64,000 bases of DNA, from contig JABAKD010000005.1 of assembly GCA_012845835.1 (NCBI GenBank), positions 13,577,205 to 13,641,204 of the forward strand, in the 5' to 3' direction. Below are positions 58,271 to 64,000 of this stretch, one piece after another; the stretch's first letter is position 1, and each line of letters starts with the position of its first letter. The notes beneath the pieces are model-generated. The model was not told where the DNA came from. It did no database searches and saw nothing but the letters and a program-made list of their open reading frames with translations. Made by a program: the position numbers and the translations under genes. This DNA comes from Undaria pinnatifida. Lineage: Eukaryota > Sar > Phaeophyceae > Laminariales > Alariaceae.

Positions 58271-59289
58271 CAGTCGTCCCCGCTTTAAAGACACTCTTCT
58301 TAAGGAAACTCCCCGCTATAAAGACACATTTTTTTTCCAGAACATGGTGCCCCGCAGATGTACAATAATAAGGGGGGGGTATTTTTTCCACTTTGCGCCC
58401 CCCCCCCAATTTTTTTTGCTGGGGCAGCACACTGCTGTATAACATCGACAGCGGTCTGCTGCAGCCCGCACTACCGCGTGTGGGTATGGAGAGATTCCTC
58501 CCATCTGCTGGCGGGTCGTCAGCTGCCGGCTTGAAGCCATGTGGCGAACCCACGTGCCAGTCAAAGTCTCAACTCGTGTCAGGCAGTCAAAGTTTGGGAT
58601 TTTTGCCTTTCTCGTGGAGTTAAATTTTGGTATTTTTGTTTTGTGTTTTTGCGTCGTGTTGACCTTTGGGGAAGAACGGTGTCCTCTTTTCGGTGTATTT
58701 GCCCGATTTTTTTGTATGTTGTGGTCTGCGCTACCGACCGTTTCCTAGTGTCCTTCTAAGGGGTCGACTGGGTTTGTTTGGTCCCTATGTGGCAGGTAAC
58801 TTGCGTGTATCGTATCAGAGCTAGTTCCAACGAACTGATGTGTCTCAGGTGTGTTCGCGATATCTCGGGCATGATGTTCACCGTGAGGATAACGCCTTGA
58901 CAATAAGAAAAGCCTGCAACAACACCAGCGCACTGCCGTACACATTACAGCAAGAGCCTGCATCAACAACAGCGCACTGCCGTACACATTACAATAGGTC
59001 GTGCTGCACTCCTTCCCGCGTTTCGGTGGTGGAGGGAAATTCAAAATGTGCAAAGTATTGGAGTGTACTACAGTAGTGTTGCGGCCTTTCAAATCACGTG
59101 TTGTAGTTTTTAAGCAACACAGTTTCGTGGTCGCATTCCTGCTTCAAATGCGCGTATTTTGACATATGTTACACCTCCATTGGCCCCGGGGACGGTGAGT
59201 TAGTGGCCCCGGAATCCTAAAGACACTTCCCCGCGTTAAAGACACTCCCCCCCCAAAAAAAAGGTGTGTCTTTAAAGCGGGGTCGACTG
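58271..59289. mobile_element. TA-flanked pogo/Tc1-like transposon, non-autonomous
   Basis: A 1019-bp element flanked by TA at both sides. Ends are CAGTCGTCCCCGCTTTAAAG and the inverted CAGTCGACCCCGCTTTAAAG, with ACAC following in both. A second inner pair (CCCCGCTATAAAGACAC and GTGTCTTTAACGCGGGG) lies just inside. CAGT ends with TA duplication fit pogo/Tigger-type Tc1-mariner elements. No transposase frame was recognised. Confidence 0.85.
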
Positions 59290-59769
59290 TACCAGGTATA
59301 AACTATAAACTACAAACCCTTTTGGCCTTGAGAGGGAAAAATCCTGGAAAATTCCACCACCAAAAATGACGATTACAGCATCGTGCCCTGCTGTTAGAGG
59401 GGTGATAAACGTTGGTGTCCCAAGTACAGCAATGCACAACAATGCAAGGGGCCGTACAGGACGGGTGCGGCATACTCCTACTGTTACTGCCGCGGGCTCA
59501 CGCTATACCATACTCGTGGACGCTTGAGATGCCGTAATTACTGTTTTTTGGTGGCTGTGGCTGTACATGGGGCCCACAAGGGTCACACGATGTGTGTCAC
59601 CTGCACCCCCCACTACTTCTGCCCTGAGACAGATGCAGCAGGCGTGTTGGTACCGGGGATATGGTATCCATGTCTGTACTGTTTGAGCACATAATAATCC
59701 TTGTCCATTTAAAAACATTTTCACAAGTCTATGGTTTGCGGTTCTCGCACATGCTGCTCCAGACGAACT

Positions 59770-61560
59770 CGTGCTGACCACACACACGCACAATGTATGT
59801 GCTAGCTGCCGCACACCTGCCCGAGCGAGCGCTACTGCGAGTGGCACTACGCCGCTTAGGCACACACGTCGTAGAGCTGCCCTATTCACAGTTTGCTGCG
59901 CAGCTGCTCCCCTTTCGGAGCCGCCCGTCCTGTGATCGTAACGCGGCTTGCACCATCTGTGGAGACGTCTGCATGCGGTCTTGTGTCGTTATGGCAGTGC
60001 TGCCCTTACATATCAATATTTGCTGTTCTACGAACGTGAGTACGTACCTGAGCCAGTGCATCTCGTGACGTTTGTACTGCCGTTTGTGTCGTGGTGCAAA
60101 AACACGGGGATGGCACGCACTTCGCGTTTGGCGGTACGCGTAAACGCTGCTGCCACACCGATGTCCTCGTTGCACTCTTACCGGACGGTCAGTAGTGGCA
60201 ACACCTATATAGATACACGTCTTAGTGCTGCATTTCCTGCTGTGTCCGCCTGCATTGCTGTGTGTACGACTGCCAGTTCGCGCATGCCCCTGCACTGCTG
60301 CTGCTTAGACTGCCGGCGTTGGAACATGCATTTACTGTGACTCCCGCCTTCCCTCGTATCACCATCCAACGCACGATGGGTAGAGCGCAAAACAAGCTTG
60401 CACAGACTGAGCATCGCCCAGGAACAAAAGCTCAAGAGACAGCGAGTGGAAGGGGCTGGCGTGACACGTGCGGAATGGGTGGGGCCGACGGCCCCGAGCG
60501 ATCGAGATAAGCGGTGGGTCACGCGTGCATGGGATAGGCGCGAGGAGAAGGCGGCGAAGCAATTCAAAGACCGGAGGTTCTATCTCGGGCGGTGCGTAAG
60601 CGACCTGAGGGTCGGAGTGCAGACGAACGCGGCACATATCTTTCGGTTTCGAAAAGCCGAGTCTGGGAACGTGTCTGAGTTGCGCCACATCGCCCTCGAG
60701 GGTGTCGCTAGCGCGGGAGGTGGCCGGGCGGGCGCACATCGGTAGACATTCCGCGGGCGAGGACGCACGCCCGGCGGAAAGCCAGTCCCTCGCAGCGCAA
60801 TCGATTGTTCAATCAAGCGATGGCGATCATAGAGGTGTTCGAACTGACAACGCGATTGGGATTTGCTCAAGCTGGGTGAAATCGAAGACGCCCAGCGAGC
60901 CGCCGACGCCCCAGAAGCTACCGATACGCCCGCCGCCCAGCAGGAAGTAGAAGGCAAAGCGCGGCAGCACACGGGGGCAGCCTCGGTCATTCGGTTACGA
61001 AATTTGTAGGAAGAGATCGCCGCAAGTGTCGCGAACATTCCGGGAACATCCGACATAGAGGCCCGGGACGTCGCCGACCATGGCGCATACAATATCACTC
61101 TGTTTGCTCTTTGTCTTTAATCTGGGTCCATCTCCGAGCCGGGTCGCTGGCCGCGAGGTCCTCTTGAGTTTAGGACTGGAGGTGTGGAGGTATGTGTGGC
61201 ACTTGCCGAGTCGCGAGACGCACTACATCTCGGAAACATCATTGATACGGAATGGCGACAGCATGGGAGTAGTTGGCAAAAACATCTTGCTGGGCTCCGG
61301 TGTTCGTTGATCGCATCGATAGTAGGTGTTGACATCCGAGTGCAGCGTATACTGCTCGCTACAAACGGCAGTACATCGCTTTTGAAGGACATACATCGAA
61401 ACCTATCCGACCACATCGCGCGGGAGGATATTACGCATCTACGTGGTGGGGACCAACTGCATCGCGGCATCTCGTACTGCAGATGTCACCCCCCGCCCAG
61501 TATATGCCCAAAAAGGTGGGTACAAAAACTGTCATGCACAGCTCAATTTTGCGATTGTTG
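59770..61560 (+). pseudogene. Decayed coding-like region, unrecognised
   Basis: Protein-like stretches in shifting plus-strand frames: EEKAAKQFKDRRFYLGRCVS near 60545-60605, MAIIEVFELTTRLGFAQ near 60820, then one base shifted KLGEIEDAQRAADAPEATDT, a stop, EEIAASVANIPGTSDIEARD, and RYKRQYIAFEGHTSKPIRPH near 61360. The charged, helical composition and frequent frame breaks suggest an old gene or element body. No family was recognised. The long minus-strand frame at 60580-61098 is probably its shadow. Confidence 0.4.
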
Positions 61561-62199
61561 ATACGGAATTTTAGCAACGCATTCTTGACGCCCGTACGAA
61601 ATTATGCCTTTCCTCTTTTTTTCTTTTCCAGATGAGTTTCGGGCGTTTTTTTTTTAGGAGGGGTTGATTTTTGGTCATATTTCTCGATAAAAAAGAAGGA
61701 AAAAAAAGTTCGGAACGGCACATCTCGGTGGGTGTATGAACAACACCGTGTCACTTTTTCATGTCCAACTGCGTAATATTGGGCTGTGCGTGGCCGATCT
61801 CCTGGTTCGACACGGTCTTGGCTGGCCCCTGCTCGTACGTACCAAGGAGTAACAAGGAGTACCAAGGAGCAACAGGGAGCAGCCATGAGCCACAGCTGCA
61901 GCGGCACTGGTATATACGACAATCACCACCAACACCACCACAACAGTACAGCAGCAGGCGTTGCCAATACACAGCACTGCTTAATACTACAATAGGACAG
62001 CACTACCAAAACAGTACAGCAGTAACCACGTAATCGCACAGCACCAGAAACGGCAGCAGATATTCTCGCAGAACGCCGGCAATCTCAGGAAGACGTTGCT
62101 GCTGTCGTCGCTCGTTTACACGCGCATGACTGCAATTACTATGTCTCTTGCTGCGCGAGCTATGCGCTGCCGGCATCGCCATCAGCATCGATCCCGCAC

Positions 62200-62380
62200 A
62201 ACAAGAGATACTCTTACTACATCACTATCGGCCCTCATATAACAAAGAGCTACCCTACCTGCCCTCTCATGACAAACGCTACACTACCGGCCCCTCTCAT
62301 AAGGAAGAGCTATAACCGGCCCCTCTCATAAGAAAGATATATTACCGGCCCTCTCACAAGAACGAGCTACACAATATTTT
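62200..62380. repeat. Minisatellite, ACCGGCCCCTCTCATAAGAA units
   Basis: Five units of 30-37 bp, CTACCGGCCCCTCTCATAAG AAAGAGCTA. Confidence 0.9.
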
Positions 62381-62445
62381 CCCCCTAAATATAACGGGAG
62401 CAAGCAAGAAATTCGACGTATGTTTAAACCGTTGCATTGTAGCCA

Positions 62446-62747
62446 GCGTACTTACGACGCCCCAATAACGAAATAAGAAATCTAGCCAAAAGCCAATACG
62501 GTATCCCGCTTTCTTATCAGCGGGCTGGGGTAGTATCATACGCGCAAATAGCAGTGCTAGTGTCGTACCGGAAGTAAAGGTGAGTGTGCTGACCACAGGC
62601 CATGCAGCGACGAAAGCCATGCTGCCATGGTGCCGCTGTCAAATCCAGAAATGTAGAAGGCGCGGCAAAGGCGAAGACCACGACGGCTGCGGCGACCACG
62701 ACGATAGCTGTCACAACTCCGACGGCGGTAGCCAGCCAGACGAACAT
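62446..62747 (-). CDS. Possible membrane-protein exon
   Basis: From the ATG at 62747 the minus strand reads MFVWLATAVGVVTAIVVVAA then AVVVFAFAAPSTFLDLTA, a strong membrane or signal-anchor helix. A neighbouring frame gives MAFVAAWPVVSTLTFTSGTT and ends YWGV at a good donor GTC|GTAAGT (62446). The two frames do not join without a one-base shift or a tiny intron, so this may be a broken gene. It could be a 5' exon of the bactofilin gene, but nothing links them. Confidence 0.3.
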
Positions 62748-62752
62748 GGACG

Positions 62753-62925
62753 GCGCGTACGCCCTCCAATCATTATGATTATGTCAAAGTTGTCTATATA
62801 TGGGAGTGGCGCCGGGATATACAAAAAAGATTCATATTTACGGACACGGACGGACCTACGCGCGTCCGCGCTCCAATCATTGTAATTCTGTAAAGTTGCC
62901 CTATTTTATGGGCGAGGAGCTGTGA
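62753..62925 (-). repeat. Duplicated upstream segment of the membrane exon
   Basis: 62753-62815 and 62862-62925 share CTCCAATCATT.T.ATT.TGT AAAGTTG and flanking GTACGCGC / CTACGCGCG. On the minus strand the nearer copy has CCATATATAG, a possible TATA box, about 50-60 bp before the ATG. Confidence 0.55.
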
Positions 62926-63771
62926 CGCAAATACACACGCGAATACACACCCGCGCTAGTGAGGAGCTGAGGAGTCCTTCCGATTCTTTCGTCGTGCTCG
63001 TTTGACTTTGTATTTCTCCGCTGCTGTTCAATTTTGATTGATTTCGTTCTGCGTTTTTCGTAAAATGTAACACTAGACACTAGAAAACAGACTCATTGCA
63101 TGGTAATGCAATTTGTCCATCTCCTCTCCATGTGCGATGTTCTATGTTGTACCTGGTTGTGGAGCACACTTTGGGGAAACGGTGCGTGGAACGTTCGTCG
63201 CACATGTACCATTAGAAGATTCCACAGACGCGATGGCCTATCTGAGGATCTTCCGATCAAACCATCAGACCGATGTGCCGAGGCCGAAGGGGTCTCATGA
63301 TCTACACGGCCGTTCCCTCTCTTCACAACCGACAACGCGGGGAAGACTCTCCCCTTGCCATGCATGAAAAGTGCTCTCGGTAGCGAGGTCACGCTTCCAC
63401 GGCACTTGGGAACCTCTCGCCGAGTAGCGGCTCTCTCTGTCGTGGACTGCTAGTACCTGTGACTTCGGAAATCTTATCCCATTTTCTCGGAACAAGAATC
63501 ACAACAGACCCATTCATTACAAATAACATTGTGCTGACAGCAATACTTCCAAGTATTGCAAATACACACACACTTAAGGTATTTTCCCAGGTGCTAGGTA
63601 CCAGGTATATGATAAGGTATAACCACAATATCCGGTATGTTACATACCATGGAACTTGCAAGGTGTATTTGGTCGGGTAGTCTATTGGTGCCTGGGTAGC
63701 CTACCCGCGGGAATAGCCTTCCAATGGACATAAATACCCGTACCAGTACTACGTACAGTAGCGATCCTCCT
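62926..63771. other. Unassigned right-hand stretch
   Basis: An open plus-strand frame (63137-63367) begins MFYVVPGCGAHFGETVRGTF; no family was recognised and no splice structure stands out. A TACCAGGTA motif lies at 63600. Confidence 0.3.
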
Positions 63772-63930
63772 TAAAGTACCGATTGCCCGCTATAGTGCCC
63801 GTGGAATCAATTGGCGCAGACGGAAACAACCAGAGTTGAGAGTATGCGGAGTAGTGCCGGTTGTCACTCGATAGTGCCGGTATTTCCCTCTACAGCGCAC
63901 ATACCGGCAATGCAGCGGGGCCACTACTGG
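63772..63930 (-). mobile_element. CTATAGTGCC foldback element
   Basis: GATTGCCCGCTATAGTGCCC to CGGCAATGCAGCGGGGCCAC, same orientation as 40222-40392. Confidence 0.82.
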
Positions 63931-64000
63931 CACTTGTAGCAGTACCTCCGACGGACGACAGGGCACGGTGCGGGTAGTAATGCATTCCGTACTCTTTACC

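Noticed and set aside
60580..61098. A 172-codon minus-strand open frame
   Set aside because: The plus-strand frames of the same stretch look more protein-like; this frame is arginine- and serine-rich like an antisense shadow.

Overview
The window is eukaryotic nuclear DNA. Genes are split into short exons (39-345 nt) joined by GT-AG introns of 0.15-5.5 kb, and less than 6% of the bases are recognisably coding. The introns and spacers are crowded with minisatellites, pentanucleotide microsatellites and short dispersed elements with terminal inverted repeats. A bactofilin-type gene with introns, together with UBA1 and a UBAC2/RBL18-type rhomboid, would suit a stramenopile such as a brown alga, but that placement is a guess; nothing seen here proves the lineage.

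Three genes can be built exon by exon. (1) UBA1, the ubiquitin-activating enzyme E1, is on the minus strand: 15 exons from 16174 down to 1764 give 650 codons in one continuous frame, from the start codon past the catalytic cysteine. The C-terminal part lies beyond the left edge or was not found. (2) A UBAC2/RBL18-like protein is on the plus strand from 22979 to 43750: rhomboid-like membrane segments, a glycine-rich linker and a C-terminal UBA domain, with one N-terminal exon not located. (3) A bactofilin-domain protein is on the minus strand from 56655 to 53282: the last three exons, with the 5' end not found. Genes 1 and 2 are head to head across 6.8 kb and both belong to the ubiquitin pathway: E1 charges ubiquitin, and UBAC2 relatives act in ER-associated degradation.

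Region by region: 1-16.2 kb is UBA1; 16.2-23.0 kb is a repeat-rich spacer; 23.0-43.75 kb is the UBAC2-like gene, whose introns hold two large (GGGTC)n elements; 43.75-53.3 kb is a spacer with one possible CRIB-like exon and a large minisatellite; 53.3-57.2 kb is the bactofilin gene; 57.2-64 kb holds a 1 kb TA-flanked transposon, decayed coding-like sequence and a possible membrane-protein exon.

The most unusual pattern is that exon edges are repeatedly copied, together with their splice sites, into the neighbouring introns in all three genes. Copies of donor-side edges lie downstream of the exon and copies of acceptor-side edges lie upstream. Four of the six donor-bearing copies have lost GT. 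A second oddity is the 9-bp palindrome TACCWGGTA, present about 25 times. A third is a dispersed repeat that keeps the short reading frame MSIDPKFVELTADVLEI.
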